45,424 nt of DNA, from assembly GCA_964425575.1 (NCBI GenBank), contig CAYRMN010000005.1:1-45424 (forward strand). Reading direction: 5' to 3'. A program made the translations under genes and the position numbers. This document shows, piece after piece, positions 8,214-17,058 of this stretch. The stretch's first letter is position 1; each line of letters opens with the position of its first letter. Source of the stretch: CAYRMN01 sp964425575 (GTDB taxonomy: Bacteria > Patescibacteriota > Patescibacteriia > 2-12-FULL-60-25). The notes under the pieces are model-generated. The model was not told the origin of the DNA. It saw nothing but the letters and a program-made list of their open reading frames with translations, and made no database searches.

Positions 8214-8798
8214 ATGTTCCATTCGACCGCTTCCGCTTCCCTCTCCCAGAAAGAGATCGAGCTGGCCATCCTGCGCACCCGTACACACGACTGGCTCGTT
8301 CCCATGATCGACGCCTGCAACTTCGAGGAGGTCATGACCCCCGAGCTGCTGGCGCAGCTCGTCTGGATGCCCGCCACGTCGACGTCGACCTCGCTCCCGG
8401 CCGGCGCGGCCGTCTTCATCCACGAGCTGATGCGGCTTCGGCCCAACGTGGTCGAGCTGAGCAGGATCAGCAAACGGACGGTGGTCGGCTGCCGTACCCT
8501 GCGGGGGGGTCACCATGGAATAACCACCCTGACCGTCCTGCGTCAGCAGGGCTACAGCAGCGAGTTCTACCATCCAGTGCTCATCATCGTGCCTGGTTCT
8601 CTCGGCGGTCCTCGGCTGGTGTACGAGCTCTACATCGGCGATCCGAACACGCCGCCGACCGCGCTTTAGGAGACTGCGGCCAACCGCATATCGCTGCGCA
8701 ACGTCAGTGCTGTTCAGACCTTCGATGGTGTCGACGTCAGCACCGCTTTCAGCGTCGACATCGCGCGCCTCGACATGCGCCTCAACACGGCGGCCTGA
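8214..8798 (+). pseudogene. GC-rich accessory gene interrupted by an in-frame amber codon
   Basis: GGAGG at 8204-8208 precedes ATG 8214. The frame runs 151 codons to a TAG at 8667-8669. It then stays open in the same frame for 42 more codons with protein-like composition (ETAANRISLRNVSAVQTFDG...) to a TGA at 8796, which is followed at once by a strong terminator. The simplest reading is one 193-residue gene with a nonsense mutation. Readthrough is the alternative. The sequence is clearly richer in GC than its neighbours, suggesting transfer. I recognise no family; the first part is mixed alpha/beta with ELAILRTRTHDWLVPMIDA. Confidence 0.55.
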
Positions 8799-8819
8799 TC
8801 AACGGTCTTTCTTCCTAGA

Positions 8820-8858
8820 CCCCAGCGGGCAATCTTCCGCTGGGGCCTCGGTCGTTTT
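8820..8858 (+). terminator. Intrinsic terminator
   Basis: CCCCAGCGG (8820-8828) pairs with CCGCTGGGG (8837-8845), followed by CCTCGGTCGTTTT. It lies directly after the TGA at 8796, supporting that TGA, not the earlier TAG, as the ancestral end of the gene. Confidence 0.8.
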
Positions 8859-8895
8859 AATAAGCAGAAGGTTTTTTTATTCCCATGATCCATCC

Positions 8896-8924
8896 TTGGA
8901 TAATCTCTGCATTCCGATTACTAT
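8896..8924 (+). promoter_or_regulatory. Leaderless sigma-70 promoter of the CCA-adding enzyme gene
   Basis: TTGGAT (8896-8901), a 17-base spacer and TACTAT (8919-8924) are followed after only six bases by the ATG at 8931. Transcription should start at or next to the start codon, giving a leaderless mRNA. Confidence 0.6.
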
Positions 8925-8930
8925 CTGGCT

Positions 8931-10433
8931 ATGTTGAAGTCATTTGATGAGACGTGGCGAGAGGTACAGCCTGAGGTATTAACGAGGGCGATTCTTGAGA
9001 TTGCGGAGGTTATACAAAAAGTTGGTCCGGATAGCACTCATCCAGAATTTCAACCACGGGTATTGGTGGTGGGCGGTTTTATTCGTGATTCACTGCTCGG
9101 CATCGCCTCTCATGATGCTGACGTAGAGGTATATGGAGTGCGACCAGAGAGGCTGATCGAGTTGCTTGAACACCAGTATCCAGGTCGGGTGCTCATGATG
9201 GGAAAATCATTTGGGATTTTGAAAATCAATTTGGGTGAGGGATATGATCTGGACGTGGCGTTGCCACGACGAGAGTCCAAAGCCGGTAAGGGGCATACAG
9301 ACTTTTTTATCGAGAGCGATCCGTGGATGTCTTACGAGGAGGCGGCACGACGGCGTGATTTCACGATCAACTCATGTCTCGCCGATCCTCTGACGGGTGA
9401 AGTTATCGATCTATTTGGCGGTGTGCGTGATCTTAAGGATGGAGTCCTGCGAGTGACTGATCCAGCGACGTTCCAAGATGATCCGCTGCGTGTCTATCGT
9501 GCGTTACAGTTTGCAGCGAGATTCAATTTGCAGGTCCAAGAGGGGACGCGTTTGCTCATGATTCAGATGGTGCAACGTGGCGATTTGGTCGAGCTGTCGA
9601 AAGAGCGAATTACTGAGGAATGGCGTAAATTATTTTTGAAAGCTGAGCGACCCTCGATTGGATTAGAGTTGGCACGCTCGTGTGGATTAATTGAACGCGA
9701 TTATCCTGAACTCCATGCGCTCATTGAAACTCCTCAAGAGGCAGAATGGCATCCTGAAGGTGATGTCTGGATTCATAGTATGATGGTTGTGGATCAAGCT
9801 GCGCGTATAAGCCGAGAACCTGAACGAGGATTCTCTGATCAACAAAAAATAGAAGTCGTGATCGGTTCATTGTGTCATGACCTTGGAAAGCCATCGACAA
9901 CGGCAGTGATGACTGGCCGCGTTCGTTCCATTGGACACGAGGAAGCTGGGGAGGCTCCGACACGCATGTTGATGCAGAAATGGACGTTTGGCGGGGAGAT
10001 TGTGCATGCGGCACTCATGAGTGCGCGTGAGCATTTGAAACCGGGTATGTTGTATCTCTCTTTCAAAAAGGGAGATATGACGGACAAGCAGTATAAAAAT
10101 GCGGTACGGAAACTTATCGTGCGGGTTTCTCCATTATCTTGGCGCGTCTTGATTGCCGTAGCAGAAGCAGACTATCGAGGTCGTACACTGCCAAACGTGC
10201 AGACCGAGCCATTCCTGTACGGACAGCTATTTACGCAGACGGCTGAGGAACTGGAGGTCTCACAAGAGCTGGAGCCTCTGCTGCAGGGTCGTGATCTGCT
10301 TGAACTGGGTGTCGAGCCTGGTCCGCGTATGGGCCAGCTTCTCAAGAGCATTGAAGAGGCGCGTGATCGGGGTGAGATGAAAACAGCGGAGGAGGCGAAG
10401 GAATATATACGGGGGAAAATAGATCCCGTATAA
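8931..10433 (+). CDS. cca: CCA tRNA nucleotidyltransferase / poly(A) polymerase-like with HD domain
   Basis: The 500-residue protein has the class II nucleotidyltransferase signature VLVVGGFIRDSLLG near residue 45, with SHDADVEVYG supplying the catalytic Asp pair. The RRRDFTINSCLADPLTGEVIDLFGG segment and the RALQFAARF helix of the NTP-selecting neck domain follow. A C-terminal HD domain (SLCHDLGKPST near residue 312, GHEEAGE) is present as in many bacterial CCA-adding enzymes. It would add or repair the 3' CCA of tRNAs. The one tRNA in this window already encodes CCA, so repair is the likely role there. The gene has its own leaderless promoter and is followed by a palindromic repeat and a terminator. 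Confidence 0.8.
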   Translation: MLKSFDETWREVQPEVLTRAILEIAEVIQKVGPDSTHPEFQPRVLVVGGFIRDSLLGIASHDADVEVYGVRPERLIELLEHQYPGRVLMMGKSFGILKINLGEGYDLDVALPRRESKAGKGHTDFFIESDPWMSYEEAARRRDFTINSCLADPLTGEVIDLFGGVRDLKDGVLRVTDPATFQDDPLRVYRALQFAARFNLQVQEGTRLLMIQMVQRGDLVELSKERITEEWRKLFLKAERPSIGLELARSCGLIERDYPELHALIETPQEAEWHPEGDVWIHSMMVVDQAARISREPERGFSDQQKIEVVIGSLCHDLGKPSTTAVMTGRVRSIGHEEAGEAPTRMLMQKWTFGGEIVHAALMSAREHLKPGMLYLSFKKGDMTDKQYKNAVRKLIVRVSPLSWRVLIAVAEADYRGRTLPNVQTEPFLYGQLFTQTAEELEVSQELEPLLQGRDLLELGVEPGPRMGQLLKSIEEARDRGEMKTAEEAKEYIRGKIDPV

Positions 10434-10440
10434 CGGATGT

Positions 10441-10468
10441 GTAGGGGCGCGATGAATCGCGCCCCTAC
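10441..10468. repeat. Perfect GTAGGGGC-family palindrome
   Basis: A 28-base perfect palindrome runs from GTAGGGGCGCGAT to ATCGCGCCCCTAC. It is the simplest complete copy of the dispersed family in this window and lies in the short intergenic space before a terminator. Confidence 0.8.
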
Positions 10469-10481
10469 CGTAAACATAAAT

Positions 10482-10517
10482 AAAATACCCCGCCTCTTGT
10501 GAGAGGCGGGGTATTTT
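10482..10517. terminator. Bidirectional intrinsic terminator
   Basis: The arms 10482-10497 and 10502-10517 pair perfectly over 16 bases around a four-base loop, with AAAA on the left and TTTT on the right. It separates the convergent cca and XRE genes. Confidence 0.9.
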
Positions 10518-10524
10518 ATAGAGA

Positions 10525-10743
10525 TCAAATTTCGCACTTCTTTTGAAGTTTGAAAATATCCTCAATTGGGCGTTTAAAGCGTTTTGAGATAAGTAACGCA
10601 AGCTTCAAGGAAGGGATGTAATCTCCCTTTTCCATGGAGCAAATGGTTTGGCGACTTGTTCCGACAGCCTTCGCGAGGGTCTCTTGGGTGATCCCTTCTT
10701 TTTCGCGCAGCAGGCGTAAACAATTAAAGACAGTGTGATTCAT
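10525..10743 (-). CDS. Small XRE-family transcriptional regulator
   Basis: This 72-residue protein is essentially one lambda-repressor-like helix-turn-helix: LRLLREKEGITQETLAKAVGTSRQTICSMEKG covers the five-helix core, with TQETLAKAVG and SRQTICSMEKG as the two HTH helices. It fits the short stand-alone YozG-like class. DNA binding and repression of its own promoter is a plausible role. The start at 10743 is fixed by a consensus promoter six bases upstream. No toxin partner lies next to it; the neighbouring small membrane protein is divergent and unrelated in sequence. Confidence 0.85.
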   Translation of the reverse strand: MNHTVFNCLRLLREKEGITQETLAKAVGTSRQTICSMEKGDYIPSLKLALLISKRFKRPIEDIFKLQKKCEI

Positions 10744-10749
10744 AAAAAG

Positions 10750-10778
10750 AGTATACCATCCTTTTTAGATACCGTCAA
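10750..10778 (-). promoter_or_regulatory. Near-consensus leaderless promoter of the XRE gene
   Basis: On the minus strand TTGACG (10778-10773), a 17-base spacer and a perfect TATACT (10755-10750) stand six bases before the ATG at 10743. The mRNA should be leaderless. Confidence 0.8.
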
Positions 10779-10851
10779 GTAGGTTTGGCAGTATAAAATC
10801 CCCATAGGAATACGCTATTCTTTTACGGTCTATGGAGGTGAATATAGATCG

Positions 10852-11159
10852 ATGACAGTTCCCAACGCAAGTCTACATAGGAATTTCGTTACGGTATTTT
10901 TCTGGGCTTGCAGCTGCTCTTCATTTTCATTGGAACATGCATGGGGTTAATCGGCCTAAATAGCTATTGGCGATGGGGTTTCTTTTTTTATCGGGTTATT
11001 GATAGAGGGAATGGCGGCGTGGTGGGCTTCATGCTTGTACCTTACTACGATGGACCTGAGATTCTTTCCGTTGTCTTACTCGCTCCTCGGATGGGTACTC
11101 TGATTGGAGGAAGTATTTGGGTGGTGAGAGATAGGATCAGGAGAGTTAAGAGATTTTAG
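10852..11159 (+). CDS. Small membrane protein, probably frameshifted near its start
   Basis: The ATG at 10852 (upstream GGAGG at 10833) opens a frame that runs out of phase with the well-formed downstream frame reading LGLQLLFIFIGTCMGLIGLNSYWRW to 11159. One extra base in the five-T run at 10897-10901 would join them into a protein of about 102 residues with a basic N-terminus and two membrane segments. Without it, translation would need a TTG start at 10908. The family is unknown. The frameshift may be a sequencing error. Confidence 0.4.
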
Positions 11160-11201
11160 AGTATACTTCTGTCACATGATTCCAATCTACACGTTATTCG
11201 T

Positions 11202-11771
11202 ATGCCCATGATGAAGCCGCTCACCGTCGAACAAGAGCATCAGCTTTTTATGAGGCTGATTCAAGATCCACAGGTTATTGGAGAGGTTTATGATGTGTAC
11301 GCCGATCGACTGTATGGTTTCTTAATGAAACGATGCGGACATCGGGAAACAGCTGAGGATCTTGTCTCAAAAATTTTTATCAAGCTCCTCGAAACTCGAA
11401 CGAAACTGGAGTGGAAAGGGTATTCACTTGGAGCATGGTTATTTCGGGTCGCCTCAAATGCCTTGATTGATCATTGGCGCACCGCCTCTGTTCGTCTTGA
11501 TGAAGAGCTGGACACAGATACATGGACGCCGCCATCAGATGATGATCCGAGTTGGAATGCGGAAATCGTGTTTGAGAGCGAACGTATTCAGTCAGTCATG
11601 AAAAAACTCGCACCACGCGATCAAGAAGTACTGAATTTAAAATTTTATGGTGGATATGAAACTGCCGAGATTGCTGCGGCGCTTGGGATTGAAGGGAACC
11701 ATGCTGCAGTTCTGCTGTACCGTGCAGTGGGCAGATTGCGTCAAAAATACTTAGCCTCTCACGCCGTCTAA
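11202..11771 (+). CDS. ECF-type RNA polymerase sigma factor
   Basis: This 189-residue sigma-70 family protein has region 2 near residues 30-95 (VYDVYADRLYGFLMKRC, AEDLVSKIFIKLLE, GAWLFRVASNALIDHWR) and region 4 near 130-180 (LAPRDQEVLNLKFYGGYETAEIAAALG, VGRLRQKYL). Regions 1 and 3 are missing, as in ECF factors. It would direct RNA polymerase to a dedicated set of promoters. Its stop is one base from the start of the giant membrane-anchored alpha-2-macroglobulin gene, so the two are translationally coupled. This suggests the downstream protein senses envelope status and holds the sigma factor. Confidence 0.85.
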   Translation: MPMMKPLTVEQEHQLFMRLIQDPQVIGEVYDVYADRLYGFLMKRCGHRETAEDLVSKIFIKLLETRTKLEWKGYSLGAWLFRVASNALIDHWRTASVRLDEELDTDTWTPPSDDDPSWNAEIVFESERIQSVMKKLAPRDQEVLNLKFYGGYETAEIAAALGIEGNHAAVLLYRAVGRLRQKYLASHAV

Positions 11772-11772
11772 T

Positions 11773-14700
11773 ATGTCTGATATGAATCACGAACAGCTCG
11801 AGCGTCATAATCTGGAATCTCGTCCGTTGAAGGATACGACGGCTGCTTTAGGCCGTGAGGCTGAGACCCCGTCCGATCACCTTGATCCAACGACGGCCAG
11901 AAATCAGCGAATCATGCTTATGAATATAGCTCAGACTCAACAGACGAATGGACTGCAGCAAGGAGATGTAAAGACATCATCACGACGCATGTGGCCGATG
12001 TGGCTCGGGGGAGCCGTGGCGCTTGTGGCTTGTGTTGTGCTGGCAGTGGTGCGACTTCAGCCTTCTTCGAAGGTATTTGCACCACTGACGTCTTCCGATG
12101 TTACGCTCAGTCAACTGCTTATTCCTGAGGCGCATGCTGGTGATGCGTTTACTCTGGTCTCTACCTCACAAGATGCAGCTGGCGTTGCCACGGATACGGC
12201 GTTTACACTTACGTCGGCCGTCGCGGCATCGGTTGATCAACTAAACCAGAATTTACGTGTCGTTCCAGCGGTGCCATTGGATATCACTTCGAATCAGGCG
12301 AACGAGTTTCATATTCAGCCAAAAGCGGCTTTGACGCCAGGCAGTGTGTATCGCTTCACGCTCGCAACAGCTGTGCAGACAGCGAGCGGAACACGTGCGC
12401 CACGGGAATTTTCATGGGCGATTCAAACAAAAGACACGTTTCGTGTGTTGTCTTCCGTGCCAGGAAACGCATCATCATACGTTCCTATTGATACTGGTAT
12501 TGAAATCACATTGTCACAAACAGGCTGGGAAGATCCGAAGCCATTCTTTTCGATCTCTCCTCCAGTAGACGGGCATTTTGAAGCGCATGGTCGTTCATTG
12601 GCCTTTGTTCCCAACGCTCCACTCAAGGCTGGGCAATTGTATCGTGTTATCTATAAACAGGGTTGGAAATTGCAACAGAGCGATCTTTCTTTGAAGGAAG
12701 ATCATGTCATTCGTTTTGAGACAGCTCCGACGCAACCTGAAAAAGAGATCGTGCCAGATATCCAAATCAATCCTCGTAATATCTATTATGAAGCAGCGGT
12801 ACAACACGAGGCATTTATGCCTGTAAGTTTGACATCGTGTCGACCACTAACTTCATCTACGATCCAAATCACAGGATATTCGCTCTCGCACGATGAGACG
12901 CGACAGATGATTCAGGGAAACGAACATATTCCAGGTTGGGCACGCGCAGAGCGCGAGCGCAGCAATGTGTTTCTTGGTGTCGCAACCAGGACATCTGCCT
13001 TCGAATTGGCTACTCAGCTTGTGGGAGATCCGACGCTTTGTCGTCAGGAATTACGTATACCTGGTCTTCCGGCTGGGATGTACGCCGTTCGTATTACTCC
13101 ACAGGTAGCCTCTTCAATCCCGCAATGGTTTTTACTGCAGGTTACGAATGTGGCCACCTATACCATTGTTGATGAGCAGAAGACTGTTATATGGGCCATG
13201 AGCATGGATTCACGCCAGCCACTGTCTCATCTTCCGCTTCATATAAACGGTCAATTAATTGGTGCCACGGACGATCAGGGTGTGGCCACCTTTCCTACGC
13301 CCGGAGTACTGACCTCTACCTCAACAGATGAAAATGTCGCGATGATTGAAGTTGGTGATCAGGGTTTTGGCGCACTCGTTCCTCTGACCAAAAACGGATT
13401 TAATTGGAGCTACATATATCGTATTCGTACTACAGACGATAAAGGTCAGACACAGGCGCTGCTCTTCCCAGATCGACCGCTGTATCATCCGAGTGATTCG
13501 CTCTCCTTCTTTGGATTCGGACAGGATCGCGATACGCATCGGGCCTCAGTCGGACTCACGGTTGTCTTACGTCGAAATTCGTTTGTTGATTTTACGAGTT
13601 ATGATGCCAAAAGCTATGCCAGTGCAACAGTCCAACCCGATAACTCAGGATTTTTTCAGGGAACATTGAACTGGGACACACTGGCGCCTGGTACCTATGA
13701 ACTGGTACTGCAACGCGATGGTCATGATGTGCTAACCCGCGCTATTGAGATTCGTGATTTCATCAAACCTGCCTATACGATTGAAGTTGTGCCGACCAAA
13801 ACCTCTGTGTATGCCGGAGAATCAATCGATGGACAGACGAAGGTTGCGCTATTCGATGGCACTCCGCTCGCGAAGCAAACGTTGATGATGGAGTATGCCG
13901 GTTCTGACGGTATCACGCATCCATTTCAGGTCATAACGAATGAGGACGGTATTGCTGATTTCCATGTTTCTACGACAAAGCAAACATGTAACCTTGAGAC
14001 GCCGCGCTATGTGTACTGCAGCGAAATGTGGGTGCAGTCCATTTCCGCCCGTCCTCTTGATGCAGAAGAGGCGCAGCTTCAAGCGAGTGCATACGTCAGG
14101 GTATGGGCTGCTCGTGCTTCGTTAGATGTGCAGGCGTCGACAAAGGGCGATCAGGCGACATTCGCATTTCGCGTGCGTCGAGTTGAATTGAATCAGGTGG
14201 ATGATCAGAATCAACATCAGGTTCTTACGGATCCAATTCCTGGTGCGCATATTCGCGGGAGGATTGTTGAACAGCGCTGGGTTCAGGTTCAGCAGGGAGT
14301 GGCCTATGACTATGTAGAGAAAAAAGTCGTTCCTCGGTATCGTTATGATTTACAAGAGAAAGATTTGAAAACCATTGATTTGGTAAGCAATAGCCAGGGA
14401 TATGTGAGCTCAACATTTCCGATGGGTGACAATGTTTCGTATCGCATGGTGGCGACGATTCAGGATGAACGCGGTTCACAAAGCGTGGCAACGAGCGAGG
14501 TTGCCAAAGGGTGGTATGCCCGTGACACAGGGAGCGAAGCAATTACTCTTCAGCCGACGACGCCTCGGGATGATCGGCCGAGTTACAAGCTGAATGAGCC
14601 AGTATCCGTATCCTTTTTTAAGGGCGGGCAGCGATTCTCTGATACACAGGCTGACTATTTGTATGTCGAAGCCTCACGAGGAATTCAGAAAACTACGCGC

Positions 14701-16974
14701 TCGAAACAAGCGACCTATGAGTTCAATTATCGGAATGAACTTGTACCGAATATGATTCTGTATGGGATTCGTTTTGACGAACATGGTTTTACAGAAGCGA
14801 CGTATTACGCCTCGTTTGATACCAGCGATCGTGCGTTGAATGTGCGTATCACTCCTGATAAAGCGGCGTACGCTCCAGGCGAACGAGTGAATGCCACGAT
14901 TGAAGCTCAGACGCTCGATCGTGTCCCACTCGCGGGAGTGAGGTTGGCAGTGTCGAGCGTTGATAGAGCATTGTTGGCAGCGTATGGCGGGGATCGTAGT
15001 GAATATCCATTGCAAGAACTATATGGTGATGTACCGACCGGTATTTTGCTCACCCGCGCCTCACATGACAGCGGATTTAATCGCTTCGACTATGGGGCAG
15101 ATGGCATGGGTGGGGGAGGTGCAGATGCCCCACGTCGTAATTTTAAAGACACAGCTGATTTTCAAGTTCTCATCACCGATCAGAATGGTCATGCCACGAT
15201 GTCATTTACTGCGCCTGATAATATGACGTCCTGGAATATGTATGCGATGGCTGTCACATCAGATGCCAAAGCCGGAACAGCCAGTACAGACATTACTGTC
15301 ACAAAGCCAGTTTTTGTTGACGCCGTGATTCCCGCAACGCTTCTTGCGACAGATGCGCCTATCATCAAGCTGCGCGCGTTTGGAGCAGCGCTCAAAAACA
15401 CAGAACCTGTTCAGTACACGGTTGAAGCTCCTTCGCTTGGCATCATGTCTCAGCAGGTAACGGGAACGGCCGCTGTTCCGGTGTACGTAGCGCTGGATCA
15501 TCTCACTCCAGGGGATCACGTGATGACCATTCGTCTTCAGACGAGCCATGGGGGCGATGCGCTCGAGCGTCATGTTCGCGTTCTAAGCTCGCGTATGACG
15601 ATGGATGAGCTGGTAAAGACTGAACTTGGTCCGGGATCAGCCCTGCCTGATGCTGGGACAGGGGCGGAAACACAAGTAACCTTTGTAAGTTTGAATCGCG
15701 CTCGATTTATCCCACTTTTACATTCGTTAGCCAATCCTTGGTCTGCGCGCGCAGAGTCGCAACTTGCATCGGTTGTCGCTCGTCAGCTGCTTCGTGGCTC
15801 GTATCAACAACAGGACATCCCAGTGCCTGAATCCGTCTTAGCCTATCAGGGGCTAAACGGTGGGATCTCATCGTTGCCATATGCCTCAGAGGAAGTTGAA
15901 CTGTCTTCAAAAGTTGCAGCCGTCGCACCAGACGCCTTTGATCGGGGTCGACTGACAAATTATTTATGGACGATAGCTGATAAAAAAGATGTTTCACGCG
16001 AAGAGGCAATTCGCGCTCTGTCTGGTCTGGCTGCGCTCGGACAACCTGTGCTGATTCGTTTAAAGTCGTTCGGCACACTCAATGATCTGGGCTGGCGAGA
16101 GCGATTAGCCCTGGCACGCGGGTTGGAAGCGGCCGGTGATCGTGAGGGAGCACGAGGATTCTTGAATACGCTCCTAGATACAAGTGAAACACGCGATGGT
16201 CTCATTCATCTTACGGTTGATACGAATCCACGCTTTATCCTCGAAGCAACGGCGGAAGCTGCGGCGCTTGCTGCTGGTGTGGCGGATCCTCGGGCAGATG
16301 GGTTGAATGCCTATGTTGAAACAAATTGGTCGAATGATGCCTTGAATGATCTTGATCGCATTTCGTATGTGCAGCGTTTGCTGCCTACACTGACGGCGGA
16401 AGACGCTTCATTGATTTATGTTGCTGGACAGGCGGAGCAGCGGTTGGAGTTTCATGATGGTCAAAGTCAGACACGTCTCTTTACCACCCAGGAAATGAAA
16501 CAATTCCGCGCCATTGCTGTGCAAGGACCACTTGTGGCTGTGTTCACCCGACGAGTTCCAAAAAAACCAACCGTCGTTCCGGAAGTACATCTTACGCGCT
16601 CCTTTCGTCTATCAAGTCCGACGAGTACGCCCTGGACTGAAGGAGATACGATTACTGTTACGCTTACCCCAACCTGGGATAAGCAGGCCCAAGATGGTTG
16701 CTATGTTGTCCGTGACCGCGTTCCATCCGGACTCGCTCCTGTGCAAACCATTGGCTTCGACATATGGCCGGAAGCAGGTCATAGCTATCCTGTCAGTTTG
16801 GAAAACAATGAGATCAGTTTTATCACTTGTAAGGGGTATAGCAATCCTGCAATTATCTATCAGACGCGCGTTGTGAGCCGAGGAACCTACAAGGCTGAGC
16901 CCGCCTCACTGCAATCCATGGATGCGCCAAGTGTCACGGCCTTGAGTGAAGAAGCGACAATAGCAATTCGGTAA
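11773..16974 (+). CDS. Membrane-anchored alpha-2-macroglobulin-like protein lacking the thioester
   Basis: The 1733-residue protein begins with a hydrophilic segment of about 70 residues, then one membrane helix (WPMWLGGAVALVACVVLAVV, residues 74-93). Two Big_5-like domains follow (residues 110-320). MG-type domains carry LLFPDRPLYHPSDSLSF, and near residue 1060 a Gly/Asp-rich variable stretch stands where the bait region would be. The A2M core (DTADFQVLITDQNG, FTAPDNMTSWNMYA) starts near 1120. A helical thioester-domain-like region lies near 1310-1560. At the expected GCxEQ position the sequence is SARAESQ, and no Cys occurs until the extreme C-terminus. It probably acts as a surface protease trap or structural protein without covalent capture. 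The cytoplasmic N-terminus, coupled to an ECF sigma gene, could act as an anti-sigma segment. Confidence 0.75.
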   Translation: MSDMNHEQLERHNLESRPLKDTTAALGREAETPSDHLDPTTARNQRIMLMNIAQTQQTNGLQQGDVKTSSRRMWPMWLGGAVALVACVVLAVVRLQPSSKVFAPLTSSDVTLSQLLIPEAHAGDAFTLVSTSQDAAGVATDTAFTLTSAVAASVDQLNQNLRVVPAVPLDITSNQANEFHIQPKAALTPGSVYRFTLATAVQTASGTRAPREFSWAIQTKDTFRVLSSVPGNASSYVPIDTGIEITLSQTGWEDPKPFFSISPPVDGHFEAHGRSLAFVPNAPLKAGQLYRVIYKQGWKLQQSDLSLKEDHVIRFETAPTQPEKEIVPDIQINPRNIYYEAAVQHEAFMPVSLTSCRPLTSSTIQITGYSLSHDETRQMIQGNEHIPGWARAERERSNVFLGVATRTSAFELATQLVGDPTLCRQELRIPGLPAGMYAVRITPQVASSIPQWFLLQVTNVATYTIVDEQKTVIWAMSMDSRQPLSHLPLHINGQLIGATDDQGVATFPTPGVLTSTSTDENVAMIEVGDQGFGALVPLTKNGFNWSYIYRIRTTDDKGQTQALLFPDRPLYHPSDSLSFFGFGQDRDTHRASVGLTVVLRRNSFVDFTSYDAKSYASATVQPDNSGFFQGTLNWDTLAPGTYELVLQRDGHDVLTRAIEIRDFIKPAYTIEVVPTKTSVYAGESIDGQTKVALFDGTPLAKQTLMMEYAGSDGITHPFQVITNEDGIADFHVSTTKQTCNLETPRYVYCSEMWVQSISARPLDAEEAQLQASAYVRVWAARASLDVQASTKGDQATFAFRVRRVELNQVDDQNQHQVLTDPIPGAHIRGRIVEQRWVQVQQGVAYDYVEKKVVPRYRYDLQEKDLKTIDLVSNSQGYVSSTFPMGDNVSYRMVATIQDERGSQSVATSEVAKGWYARDTGSEAITLQPTTPRDDRPSYKLNEPVSVSFFKGGQRFSDTQADYLYVEASRGIQKTTRSKQATYEFNYRNELVPNMILYGIRFDEHGFTEATYYASFDTSDRALNVRITPDKAAYAPGERVNATIEAQTLDRVPLAGVRLAVSSVDRALLAAYGGDRSEYPLQELYGDVPTGILLTRASHDSGFNRFDYGADGMGGGGADAPRRNFKDTADFQVLITDQNGHATMSFTAPDNMTSWNMYAMAVTSDAKAGTASTDITVTKPVFVDAVIPATLLATDAPIIKLRAFGAALKNTEPVQYTVEAPSLGIMSQQVTGTAAVPVYVALDHLTPGDHVMTIRLQTSHGGDALERHVRVLSSRMTMDELVKTELGPGSALPDAGTGAETQVTFVSLNRARFIPLLHSLANPWSARAESQLASVVARQLLRGSYQQQDIPVPESVLAYQGLNGGISSLPYASEEVELSSKVAAVAPDAFDRGRLTNYLWTIADKKDVSREEAIRALSGLAALGQPVLIRLKSFGTLNDLGWRERLALARGLEAAGDREGARGFLNTLLDTSETRDGLIHLTVDTNPRFILEATAEAAALAAGVADPRADGLNAYVETNWSNDALNDLDRISYVQRLLPTLTAEDASLIYVAGQAEQRLEFHDGQSQTRLFTTQEMKQFRAIAVQGPLVAVFTRRVPKKPTVVPEVHLTRSFRLSSPTSTPWTEGDTITVTLTPTWDKQAQDGCYVVRDRVPSGLAPVQTIGFDIWPEAGHSYPVSLENNEISFITCKGYSNPAIIYQTRVVSRGTYKAEPASLQSMDAPSVTALSEEATIAIR

Positions 16975-17058
16975 ATTTCCAATTCCTGAGAGCATCACAC
17001 GAGGGTGATGAGATCGGGGATTGGGGGAGTATGAGAGATGCTCCCGAGATACCGTTTT

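Noticed and set aside
8010..8573. Long minus-strand and alternate plus-strand frames over the GC-rich accessory gene
   Set aside because: High GC removes stop codons and opens shadow frames; only the frame starting at 8214 has a ribosome binding site and a terminator.
10525..11159. XRE regulator plus membrane protein as a toxin-antitoxin pair
   Set aside because: The genes are divergent, have separate promoters, and the membrane protein lacks toxin-like features; the XRE protein looks like a stand-alone repressor.
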